Shown here one piece after another: positions 47,931 to 59,599 of a stretch of 64,000 nucleotides of DNA. The position numbers were made by a program, and so were the translations under genes. The notes below the pieces were generated by a model that did no database searches, was not told where the DNA came from, and saw only the letters and a program-made list of their open reading frames with translations. This DNA comes from Marasmius tenuissimus (taxonomy: Eukaryota; Basidiomycota; Agaricomycetes; Agaricales; Marasmiaceae), in NCBI GenBank assembly GCA_029532415.1, contig JAQOTA010000019.1, positions 310,001 to 374,000 of the forward strand, given 5' to 3'. The stretch's first letter is position 1. Each line of letters begins with the position of its first letter.

Positions 47931-49880
47931 GCGATTATATGAGCTGGGTAGGTACCACAATTCGGTGGGGCATGCTACTAGCACGTAACTCTACCCCTAA
48001 CCGCTGTTTCCACCCACTACTGATGGATTTGATTCCTTCTGTATGGAAGGCCGGACGGTCACACTGATAGCCTCGGTGCTCCTTACCGATATGGAAGCAG
48101 AAGGTTCCAGGACCCCGGAAACCACAAATATCTACATATGAACCATACTTCTGACCTGTATTCGAGTTGAAGCCTTGAGTGAGCTGTCACCTTCCATACT
48201 GACCCCAATCTGACATCATATTCCAGTAATATGAGAGTCGATTTATTGTGCAGTCTGGCGACTGCAAGTTTTTAGAGCACTAGCACGGTCTCCCAGGCTC
48301 TATGCTCCAATCCAAGATCACTCGCATGGATATCTGTTGTTCTCTTTGTCAGGTAATTATCTGACTTCTTGTTGTGACTAGTGACACTCATATTCACCCA
48401 CCCACGTCGATCACATCTCACCACCTCTACTCCCACAAATATTCGTGCCCAAAGAAGGCCGATATGAGCTGAGGTTCAATGAAACTTCCAGAAAATCCAG
48501 TTATCATTAGATAAATAAGACCAAGTTGCAAGGGCAGCCTGACAACCATGCACCGTCATTGAGAAACAAAATCATACAGGAAGGCGAGCAACTTTTGAGA
48601 TAGGTCTCGGGTTTGGCAAAATGACACACTGTGAGGGAGGGATAGAACGGGATGGTAATATGTAAGTACCTGTTATGAATCCACCCACTGTTTTCCCTTC
48701 CCTTGGTCCCTGGGTACTTTTTCCTCATGTTTTTCTCTTTATTCCCATGGTTACATGTTCTCACCATCACATTCTGGCCTCCATATTATTACCTGGTACT
48801 ACCTGGTGTTCCACATTGCTTCCAGATATTTTCCCAGCATACCATATGGTTTCCATCATGACAATGTTTCCACATGTATCCCTTGATTCTTATCACTTGT
48901 TCTTTCAGTTTTCCTGTTTTACCTTCGTTCCCATGATATCTCTACAGCTTGGCTCTGTCATATATAATCATGGACACTTCTAGATAGTTCCCCAGTCTGA
49001 CAACTTCGTCTTATAGTGCCTGTATCCAGCATGTACTATCTCACACTTGCCCTGCTCAAATCTATCTTCTATCCTTCACACTCTTGACCCTGTTGGTGGC
49101 CTGAGGGGTTTTCCTAGTCACTGGCCTCGTTCTTGACAGTACCACATTGATCACCCGATGAATGATGCAACATTAACGGTATGGCTCGAGCCTCGCCCTC
49201 AGCAGGTGGATATGGCGAGGGGCTACCATAAACTCTGGCTAACGAGAAAGAGTAAAAAGCCTGTTCCCAGTTGCAACAATGGTACTCCAACCACATTACC
49301 AAAGAGGGCAGGAAAGGTTGAGGCTGAGAAGGGAAAATTCCAGAACAGCATTGTCCATATCAGCAAGAAATGGCAAAACGTTGACAGGCTGATTTTCAAC
49401 TTTGACTTCGCCATCAGTGGGTGGTGGAATTGAGAAGATTACGGCGGTTGTCTCAGAGTAGAGAGGAATTGGGTTATCACCCAAGAGCAGCATCGAACTT
49501 GTGTTATAGCTCAACTGGCTTTCCCGAATTAACAGTAGCCTTGATCTCACATTTACAGGCCACTACTACTGCCAGTCTGAACAGAGATTTGCACAAGAGT
49601 CAGGATGATGAGTGAACCTTATAGTCATGATAGAGCAAAATGTCTCAGTCGCTTGAACCCCTGGCAGCTAGTGAAGGTATTATCTCCTGTTGGACGTTCA
49701 AATCGACGATGTAAGAGCAACTCTCGAGTCTTAGTCCATTTGTATCATAGCATAAAAAGCTCACAATCAGCGAGCGTTCCCAAATCAGCCTGTGTCAGCC
49801 TAGACCAAAAAGTGTGCAAAGCACTGGGATTCAGAACAGTAATTGTTAGGAATTCGGCCGTTAACAAGCTTGGTTGGAAG
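47931..49880. repeat. Distal part of segmental duplication, arm B
   Basis: Colinear with 38911-40460 but longer. It carries an extra segment at about 48040-48372 (begins TATGGAAGGCCGGACGG), a solo LTR at 48671-49138 and an extra 190 bp at about 49184-49377. Similarity to arm A ends near 49880. Confidence 0.55.
48671..49138 (+). mobile_element. Solo LTR in duplication arm B
   Basis: This 468-bp segment begins TGTTATGAATCCACC and ends GTTCTTGACA. It is flanked by GTACC at 48666-48670 and 49139-49143, and arm A shows the empty site with one GTACC. A TATA-like CATATATAATC is near 48958. Its start resembles the solo LTR nested in copia-1 (TGTCATGAAT), so the two may belong to related families. 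Confidence 0.88.
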
Positions 49881-50789
49881 TTGAGCAGTAACGTTAAACA
49901 CGGGTTCAGGACAAAGGGGCCAGACAGCCACTGTGGGTTACATAAGTAGATTGTGAGGGTGCTGATGCAAGATTAGACCAATAGTATGTCTAATTGCCGG
50001 GATATGCAGTACAGAATGTGAGAATATAACAAGATGGTTTATCATATGTACAATACAATGGAGACTCCTAGGGTACCAAATGTAAACAAGCTAGATTCCT
50101 TTGTACCTACCAAGGCCAAGTTTGAACCAACCCAAAGTCCTAGGTTCCACAGGGTTGCTGAGGTTTTTCAAGACATCACAGTGGTCTTTCTGCTGTGTTG
50201 AACACCCAGTAAATGAGCCCAACACACACAAGATGTTTTATAGCCAGAAACAGACCACAAACACCCGGGAAAAGTGTGACTAAATACTTATTCAGCACGT
50301 GTTTCATGTGCACATGCCATGTGTAGAAGGTGGGAGGGGGGGGGGGGGTCCTTCAACCTAGGCTTTAAAAAGACCCCGTATGCTTATTAAGAAATTGACA
50401 CCCCCAGGCCCCTTGGTAATATCCAATATTTTTGTATCTGGACACTCATACTGAAACCCGCGAAATAACCGTTTATGACTGTTTATAACCGGTATCAGTT
50501 CACTGGTTGGGGCCTGAACGGCTGGATTCAAATTCCCACCGGCTGAATTTTTGGTATAAGTGAGCGTCGAGCTGATTTTCACCGGTGTTCTCTGCATTCC
50601 CTTCTTGATTTACTGTAGAAACACTCTTTGGAGGATTTGAAAATGATTATATCACGCGAGGTGGGACATTGGAAGCTGGTCATATTAAATTTCCTGTCCG
50701 ATGAGCCTGTTACCCTGAGAGAACGGCTCAAGTGTCAAGAACGGTCAAGAAAGGCCACCGGGAAAAGCTGCACTTTGCTGATGTAGTTC
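49881..50789. other. About 0.9 kb with no recognised gene
   Basis: It contains a run of 13 or more G with one A break near 50333-50348 and otherwise ordinary sequence. No reading frame of interest, RNA gene or element end is seen. Confidence 0.5.
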
Positions 50790-52194
50790 CTATACTATAT
50801 TTCCTGTTATGCTTTCTACAGCAACCTCCCGCTCAACAGGAAGTTGACTTTTGACCATCTTGAGGTGATTATCCGTGATTTGTTGGTTGTAGCCTTGCAA
50901 GGTGTTGGCTCGAACAATAACCAGTGTTGGTACAATACCCTGTGCTCAGTCCACTTGAGGAAGGAATCATCTGCGGGGACCCGGAACCACGCACCCCACT
51001 TGTGATCATGATTGAGACAATGTCCCAGGGTTTTCCTATGGTTGTGGTTGCAACTGCTATCAGGACCACCATCCCCAGCACATATAACAAGCCGGACTCC
51101 AACCTAAGAGGACTTTGAGTAGTGTGAAATCCAGCGCGCATGCAAGCCATACAGAATTGCAATGATTGCAGAGAACTTCCTTCTCGACTCCGGGCTAAGT
51201 GTGCTTCCGACGACCCGAATGGTCATCCATATTCGAAGCGCTATGGTTTTGTCATTTAGAGTAGTGAGGTGCTACAAGAGCAGACCAAGAGCAGACTGAC
51301 CTATGGTACCCGTCAGAATGAGGTTGGATAGGGCGATTAGCGCCAGAAATGCGTTGCAAATGTTTTGCATCATGATTTTTTTCTCCATAGGAACTAACCG
51401 TACAGCAATTGCAGAAGAAGTTCCACCAACTGTCCGAGTTTGAGTCTTGAGTGTTAGCCATTGACTCTCGAAGTACTCATGAATGAGTATAGTACAAGCC
51501 ACAATGGGAACGGATATGTATCGTCGGTGGCGATACTCCCATAGGACATAACAACGGAAGATCTGGTATGAGTCAGCCACTTCATCTCTGTTGACCAGTA
51601 CTAAGTAGAGAGCTAACCAGAATAGCATAAATCATTCCTCTTACACGAAGAACGTTTTGAATAAGTTGAATCTCTCTGGAAGAATGTGGAGAGACGGCAT
51701 ACGCTTGTAGACACATTATTACCATGCGAGAAATGCTGGAGGAGTAGGTGTTGAGTTACTACCAACATCTTCATAGCTCATGCGCGGAACGCACCCCAGA
51801 ACCCTCTCTGCCCGTTCTACGGTCACCGGAGGCTCTAGTCCAGAGTAGCTGTAGAAGTCCTTTGAGATTTGAATAAGATCGAAAGCCAAAGCGATAGGGA
51901 TGCTCAATGTGACCAGCACGAATAGCACGTGAAGGGAAACTTGATGGAAAAAACACTCCTGAGTTCTCGGCCGTTTTTTGAGCACGAGTAAGCCGATACG
52001 GTAGAGTAAAACATATAAGCCGTATAGAAATAAATGAACCTTTGGATAGTGGTTAGGCCGAAACACGTGGAGAATGAGTAGAACTTGAAATTTGGGCGAC
52101 TTACCGAGTTGAAAAGTAATGGAGCTACAACCATCAACTTGAACCCAGCTCTCACTGTCTGCTCTGAGTCCTGAACCAGCTGGCTTGGTGACAT
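50790..52194 (-). CDS. Fungal seven-helix-type integral membrane protein, apparently intact
   Basis: Exon 1 (52105-52194) encodes MSPSQLVQDSEQTVRAGFK and on to LLFNS. A GTAAGT..AAG intron leads to exon 2 from 52039 with two membrane helices (LFLYGLYVLLYRIGLLVL, and VLFVLVTLSIPIALAF). A later exon has the diagnostic DSYQIFRCYVLWEYRHR followed by a hydrophobic stretch, then a helix ending NAFLALIALSNLILTG. Further exons give RKFSAIIAILYGLH, ESGLLYVLGMVVLIAV, and, after a 55-nt intron, TQGIVPTLVIVRANTL near the end; the stop lies at 50790. The order (FRCYVLW, then ESG.LY, then QGI.PTL.IVR) is the signature of a large family of uncharacterised Agaricomycete membrane proteins, known to me only as hypothetical proteins. 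Ligand and role are unknown. Middle exon borders are approximate. Confidence 0.72.
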
Positions 52195-53320
52195 GAGGGA
52201 GAATGGGGATCAAATGATTCCATCTTGCTGGCCTATAACAACAAGGGATAGGTCTATTTTGGACTAGACCACTGAGAACTGCTTTGTTTGTAGCGTTAGA
52301 TCTCGGGTATCCTTGATGTGAGAGTGTTTTGTCGGATCCTGATGCCAATCCATCTTTGGTGATGCGACAGCTTGAGCTCAGAGCAAAGGTGTAGTCTCTC
52401 GGCTCTGTGTCAGCAACCCCGTGCAGAGAAATATTGCGTCTCAAAGGCCAATAACGAAGGTCGAGGGAGGGATTGGACATTGGTGCGAGCCTGAGCTCTG
52501 CAAAAATGTGGACTTATGTGATTTGATCAGAAAGAATACGAGCGCACATCCCTTCGATCGTTGCTCGCGATCGGTGTTCTCGGGAGGTGTATCTCATCTT
52601 TACGGTCATGATGCGAGAGTAGACATTCGAGATGTGTGTCCTTGCGATAAGCCCGCACTTCCAAGGGGCGGACTCTCGAAGAAAACATAAGAATGCGTGG
52701 TGCGTAACCAGGGAATTCGTCTACATCTCCAAAAATTTAAAGATACAGCATACAGCTCCGCTCAAACTCAATTTTACAAAACCTTATCTATCCTGGTCGA
52801 GGACGAGACATACTGGGATAAAAATTGCTTCTCTGGACCCGAAATGCCCTTTTCTGTGATCCAATCACTAGCACTACTTATAAAGGCTCGGCAAAAGCCG
52901 AGATTGTTAAATCTTCCCCAGAGACCGACCATCTGTTTTCCTTATGTTTTTTAGACGACTCCTTGGACGAGGATGCAATGGACACGACAAAAAGCCTTAC
53001 CCTCACACTTACCTTGGGTGGTGAGACCTGAGGCTTGAGGGTAATAACACGATAACGCTGTATCTTCGACATCAGAATGCCGCAGTGAGGTCCTGCTCGG
53101 AAGCTCTACAAACAGCAAATATTTCCAAATTCACCTTAATTTATTGATGCTATGATTCGGAGCCATGGCAGGTAGAATTCATTGAAACTGCCATGTTTAT
53201 GAGTCCATGATGATGGAAAGAACTTCAGTAAACTCGAGTCGGTTCGACAGAACCCAACTCGGCTGGTTACGAAGGTCAGACACCTACTCGATACCTACTC
53301 GCAAACAAGAATAATACAGA
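52195..53320. other. About 1.1 kb with no recognised gene
   Basis: It probably includes the promoter of the minus-strand membrane-protein gene that starts at 52194. Short open frames on both strands match nothing I know. Confidence 0.45.
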
Positions 53321-53324
53321 CCAT

Positions 53325-53463
53325 TGCTCCATTATCTCCCTGCCCTTGAATCCTTAATGACCCGTCTTCCTCAAGAAAGTAATTGTTGATGGTCTCGGCC
53401 TGGCAAAAATGCTGATTCCCGTCGATGAGTAAAATTTTCTTCACATTCAAAGGTAGGGGACAT
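53325..53463 (-). pseudogene. First-exon remnant of a fifth family copy
   Basis: ATG at 53463 begins MSPTFE as in copy 4 (MSPAFG). After a one-base frameshift the text is ILLIDGNQHFCQAE, then NNYFLEEDG and RIQGQGDNGAM, ending at a GT (GTCTGT). This lines up with copy 4 (IVIRGKQQFQQANG, NYYLSDEG) and with the CIRGQGRDRLM donor of copy 3. Upstream, near 53640, a reading MNRNFKLND parallels MNSNLES of the upstream block in copies 2 and 3. No later exon is found; the 7-helix gene occupies the space. Confidence 0.55.
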
Positions 53464-56400
53464 GGCGTTCGAGGCGCTTCTGGAAGAAGGGATGAGGGAA
53501 GTGAAGTGAAGTGAAGAAAGGCGATAGTGAATGTAAGGAGTATACATTAACGACCTCGTTGATTATACACTTCCCCCCGATAACCCCGTTGCCACATACG
53601 TCGTTTAACTTGAAGTTGCGATTCATGACAGTCTATATACGAGTGATATTAAGATCGCTCCATGTCGAGTAGTTCCAATCGGTACACAACCCAACTAGGG
53701 ATACAACTCGTATTGTGGATCTGAGGTTCACTATCGGGGGATGAATCAAAACAGAAGTCAAACGTATGTCTCACCTCGGGGGCCTGAGAGTGTACAATGG
53801 TTTTTTGACCATCTAAGTCTGCTTCCCTGAGTCAATTGCACTTAGTTGCGTGATCCTTCCTGTTTATAGGGGATTAAGTTCTGGGTGACAGCGCCTGGTC
53901 CGATGCCCAAATAATCACCTTCAATGACGCTATTGCGATACTTATTCTGATCGTGAAATGACAACTTTCTGACCTGAAATGAGATCCAGTCGTCGTCACG
54001 ATCGCTAATCAATTGACAATCGTTGATACTCATCGTGGGTGGAGCGGGTCAGTGAAGCTGGGACATGAAGTCGAAAGGAAAGACCAGCATCGATATTGAG
54101 TCCTACTAGAACCTCGAGCATTCGAGTACCAGCTCAGCACAAACCACCGCATCAATAAACGATCTTACTTACTGTTAGAGCATGGTTGCAAGTCCAACTC
54201 GGTGCCGTTAGCAACGACCAGGAACTCACAGACGCGTATATGCATTCGGATCAACCTGTTCAATAGTCGGCCTGAGACAACGATTTCGACACGTTCAATA
54301 TTCTCGTTGAGTGCGCGCATACAATAGGGGTGATCATAAGTTTATTCGTTCTAATTACCTCTGTTGACCAACGTGGATCTGGATATGGGTGTGGGAAATG
54401 GCTTTGGGGACACGATCATCTCTACCTACAATTTCACAAACGTTCCGTTCGGTCTTGAACCATAGGAACAATATGGACCGCCGCCGGTTGTGCCAGCGAG
54501 CTCCCCCACACCGTGATTCTCAGCAGTCTCCGTAGTCTGTGGGAGACCCTGCCGACGTTTCGAGCCATGCAATTCAGGAGACGGCGCGCACAGAACCAAT
54601 AGCCGGGGATTTGTGGAAGACCTGTACAAAGGAATCAAGCACGTCGTCGCCGATCCACCAATCCTAGTGCTCGGGGCGGGTGATGGGAGATTCGCTTGCG
54701 ATCCAAGAAGAGAAACGAGGGCGTCTCGATATAAAGATACCAGGTACTTCGACCCTAAAGGAAACTATTTGCCGTGTGTCCGTCCCTAGAAAGTAAAAAC
54801 GAAGAGACAAAAGACCCAAACACGCCAAGCAGGGCACACAAACAAATCAAACGACGACGACGATGGTTCGGAATAATATGTCATAAAGGTGTAGAACATG
54901 AGCTCGGGTTGACCAGTGTCCATGCTGGCGTGGCAATCGCGAGGACGGAGGCAATCCGTGTGCACAGGGGGGGCAAGCCCGAGCTGAGCATTGCTAAATC
55001 ACCAAAAAGTTCATAGTACTCCGTACACACTCGTCCAGTGAGCATGGAGTGGTAGCAGATGAGAGAAGAGTAGTGATGAAAAAGGATGTGCTCGTATGGA
55101 GAAGTATGCACGAAAATACCGGCTAAGTAGACCGTAGAGGGAGCGTATGGTCGGCTCCGAGTAGTGCATCATGGTGAGATTCGGGGAGAAGGAGAGGTTT
55201 CAAAGAAAGGCAAATGAAGCCTTAAAGGAAGGGGAGTTGGGACACTGGGTCTGTATCTAGAGCGGTGACCATTGAAAAAGACGAGATTTCGACAACGTGT
55301 CAGCATCTCTGGTGCCGAAACAGAGCACAGATAAAAGAGAATTTGAGACTGGGCTCGTATGGCGAGCTAGTGACCCGCCTTGAGCGAGTGAGGGGAATAC
55401 AGATAACGGATGAGCAGTCACATCAACACAGACAACACGTTCGTCTTGAGTGCAGGGATTCCAGTGGTGTCTGGAGTCTTCTCGTTGGCTGTTAATGAGC
55501 TTTCCCAATGCAGTATTCCGAGTGGTGGCCGCGGTGAGGAAATCAGTCAGTACTAGTTTCGAGTCATATGGACGAAACATGCACCACAAAGCCCTCGAAG
55601 CCGAGGCAAAAATGAAGAGTAAAGGATGTCTTGGTGAAAATTAAAATGCCTATCGGCCAAAAAGAGTTGGGTTGAGCTCACCCAAGATTCCACATCCTAC
55701 TACTATCAACCTATAGTCTCTGCTTTCTCCCCTTCTAAGCACATCGTCGACTGAGACAACGATCAGCCTATGGTTATAAACGTAGAGCAAAAATAGGCTC
55801 ACCATCAAGGTGTGTCGAGGTAAGAGGGAATATCATGTGTTGTCGTGATTTTATCTTCGTAGTGGGTGTTAACCTGGAGACGGGCTCGCGGAACATGGGC
55901 GTTCGGGCACAAGGAGGATAGCCGGGACACCGCCACCGGCAAGGCTCCCTTTCCGGCCGACGTTCTCGGTTATATCTTGCCTCTGAACCATCAGATTCAC
56001 CACCGTGAGCTGCAATGAGATCTCGGCCTTCCTCGTGGCCTCCATAGCTAAGCAATCGCTCATGTGTATGATGACAGAACGTGTCTCTCTCTGTTTCTTT
56101 TTTAGCTTTCTTCGAGATCACTCAATTTCGGCCAGGTTTTTTTCCGTTAGCTCATGGGTCAAAGAACGTTGGCAATCGACCGGACGATGTCGATTTGGAC
56201 CTCCGTCAAGATGATGGTCATTTTGGAGAATCGGGTCAAGAGGGTGTCCATCATATTAGACATAAAGAACATGCATATTGTTACGGCGAACCTGGTGAGT
56301 CGTTTTAGTGATATGTCGATACTGACTCAAGATTATTTTCCCGTTCGTTCATGCACTTAAATATTTTTGACCGTCCGCTGCCACTCATCATTGAGCGGAT

Positions 56401-59400
56401 AGGAAGCAATCGGTACAATACTATGCTCGGAGCACTGGCACGCAATACTGAAGGGTTCATTGCCTCCAAACTCAGATATGAAGCGTCAATGGCCGGGATT
56501 AAACGCTCCGGGTATCTGATTACTTGTGAGTTATCCCAAACGATGCGTAAAAACCTTAAGCTAACGCAGACTCCGTACACAAAAACTGTTGGTTATTCAC
56601 ATGCTGTGACAGCGAAAATGAAACAGGGAATGTGTTCTTTCGAATCTTCGAGGGGCGAGGTACGCCCGCAGGATTAGTTTTATTTGAGCATAATAAGACC
56701 CATCCATTATGGTCTTTGATTGGCGGTTTGTGATCCTCGCTAGTGATCTTCATCGGGCAAAGTATATCTGGTAAATGACAAGGCACATGAGCCTTTCCTA
56801 TGCTTCCAAGTGTTGCCCACTCCTCGAAACCATTTATAGCAGTTGCTCGAGAAGGCTGGAAGCCGGCCTCAAGCTCGTGGCCAAAGCTACTTACCTTGTC
56901 GCTTTGACCCACCAATTGTTACGCGGGAGAGGGCCTGCCTCCTGAAGTGGCATATACGACACATTTCCGCCTAGTGCCCATCGGCTATGCACTTCTCACA
57001 GTCATCATTGATCAGTGCCGTCCCTTATACGACGCTTGTCGACGCTCAGGTGCATTTTCGAGGAAAAGATGGCCAGTTCAGGATAAATACATCATCTTGA
57101 TTCCCGTATCCGGACCTCGGATATCGTCCCTGTATGGCAGTTCCAAATCAACAAGATGCAGCAATGGTGTGTTTGGCTTTGTAACCCTCGCGCCAAGGCT
57201 CGGCCTTCTGCACAAAAGAGGACATCTCGCGTTACCTTGGGATCTCAAACGCCCACAAGCGATAGTATCATCCCAAACTGCGCGCATTCCGATCCTTCTC
57301 TTTGATTGTTCCCAACGAGACCAACGGGATGTTCGCAATCCAGTGGCCCAGTTACTTGTCCGAGGCCTCTGTACCTTCAAACACCCGTTGGACATCAATC
57401 GCGGGTACCCATATCTCATTCACACCGTCTGTAGTACTCCACACGACCCATTTTTCTTTCTTTCGCTGTATGAAGCCTATTGGTGGTCTCGACCTCCCTC
57501 GTTGTTATCGTCCAACGTTGGGGCGATAATTCCATCAAAAATTTGGGCACTTTCTCGGAATCTGCTTCGGGTTGCGACCGACAGATAGCAGGCGCTGCTT
57601 GGCATATACCGGTATCTGTAGTGAGGGTAAAGGCTTGAACGAAATAAGCGCTGCCGGAGCCATGTGACTTTGCAAACGTTCGGGTATTGTGAATCCCGAT
57701 TCGACTGAGTGATTGTCACTGTGGGGGCCGGGTAGGTCATTTTTCGACCTACTGATTTGACCTACCAGAGGTCAGTATCCAACCAGACCATGGGTGATCC
57801 GTAGGTCACCTCACAACCTATACACCCTAGGATGATTAATGATCTATTCTGTAACAAAACACCTACAGCACTTTTGACACCGCTGGGGCACTCTTAGGTT
57901 ACTGATAGGTTGTTCAAGAGGCTAGCTGGGGCCTTTCCTCCGGTCCTTTCTGTTCAGTGCGCAGTAGTCATTTCCAATGCACATATATTAAAAGCAGGTA
58001 CTATATCTATTGTACGAGACAGAACCGGGAATATACAGGTCACACAGTCACACTAAGCCCAAGATAGGTTAACTAACATATTGTGTTCGAGAGAATACGA
58101 AGTGCTAGACAGTGTATTATGAGTCAGCTCGAAGAAGAAAACAGAGGGTTGACTGTCGAACATACCTGTTGATTAAAGGCGCCCACCCATCTCGATTCTC
58201 GACAGTAAAATCCAGCTCTTAGTACACCCGCCCTCCTCTTGTGAATTGAATCTAAATGAAAACAACAATTAGTTGCTGTAGCTCAGAACCGAGGACATGC
58301 AGAACAAAGGACCCGAAGACCAGACTCAGAAAGACCGCAAAGAACCTGAGAGAAGTGATCTTGAGCATTGTTGAGGACATTCTTGACTAACCTATTGAGG
58401 CGAATCTGCAATTTGAAGTGGCCTTGAGGTCATCACAGCGGGAAGCAAGGGGGGAAATTGACGGCGTTGGACGCGCTGATCGGCGTGAGCTGGCAGTTAC
58501 GGACCACGGTAGACCCGAGCCCAATGGCTTGCGGGATTACTAAGAACTGATCAGTAGGAGCTCGGCAGATGCCGAAGGACTGGGAGGTCACGCAGGCTTG
58601 GATCAACGGGGACCTTCACTCCATGAGCTCCCCAACTCGCAAACCCCCACAATCTTTGACATAACCGGACTATATAAGGTACCTATGTAGCTATGAAAGT
58701 CATTTGGAAGAGTTGTACGGAGAGCCGGCGAAGCAACCTAATGGCCAACCTACCTTCGGGTGATCGGCATAGGTTGTCCAGGAGGGTCCAATTTCGGCAT
58801 CAACCTACAGCACCCGAAAATAGGTTGAGTGTGACATTTCACCCCGGTCTAGGTTGCTCGACGACCAAAGGTACGCCCATAGTGTGTGAGACAACGAAGC
58901 CCTACAAACAAAGAAAGCAGGATCTGACATCCCAGTGCTGTTGATAGCAGGCTTGCCGGTCGGAAATAGCCAAAAAATGAGCATAGGCAATCATCGATTC
59001 CGGGCGAAGAGGAATGTGGGATGTTGAGGTATGTTTTCACTTTTGTTCGCAACTCTAGAGTGTACTACTGACTTTATCTCTTTGTGCCAGATCATCTGAA
59101 TGAGGCAGAACGAGGGAGGACGCAGAATTCACGATGCTGCAATTGATCCATGATTCAGTTGTCCTTACATCAATGATCAAGGGTCCTCAGAGCAGCATAA
59201 CCTTCGTCTCGCCTCAATGACAACTGATACATCAGATGGGGCGGTAAACCCTACCCCGTATAGGTCATTATGTTGATGTGTAGCATGCTCGCGGACTCGG
59301 TACATGAGAAAATCGCTCAGGCTTCCGATCGTTGGATCTAGACTCTTCGTACAGACGTGGTGATTGCGAGTTCGGGCGCCGTCGCGATGAATATCAATGC

Positions 59401-59599
59401 TGTACTCCACACCAATAGATACTATTCACTCCGGAATTCGCTAGAGAAACAAAATTGGTAGTGCGTCCGGGAGAAAAGTTAACTTGGCAACTCTTGACCG
59501 ACTCCTTTACCGAAAGTTACCGGAGGGGAGGAGAAAAGAGGAAAATTATTATACGTATTATGGTTATATATACAAGAAAAGATCAACCACCAACTGCAT
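53464..59599. other. About 6.1 kb with no recognised gene
   Basis: Upstream traces of the fifth copy extend to perhaps 54.05 kb. A 213-codon plus frame (56947-57588) is also open in part on the other strand and matches nothing known. A Cys-containing minus frame of about 59 codons ends at 58433 (text QSFGICRAPTDQFLVIPQ) but lacks a start. The stretch 57730-57780 has paired GGTAGGTC/GACCTACC words that could form a hairpin. No RNA gene is seen. Confidence 0.4.

Noticed and set aside
50330..50350. Poly-G run as a functional G-quadruplex element
   Set aside because: A homopolymer of this kind is common next to repeats and there is no gene context for it.
56947..57588. 213-codon plus-strand frame as a gene
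   Set aside because: The complementary strand is also open over much of it, composition is unremarkable and nothing is recognisable. It is length alone.
58433..58610. Small Cys-containing minus frame (QSFGICRAPTDQFLVIPQ) as a secreted peptide gene
   Set aside because: It lacks a start codon and signal peptide; an in-frame TGA lies directly upstream and no clear splice partner was seen.
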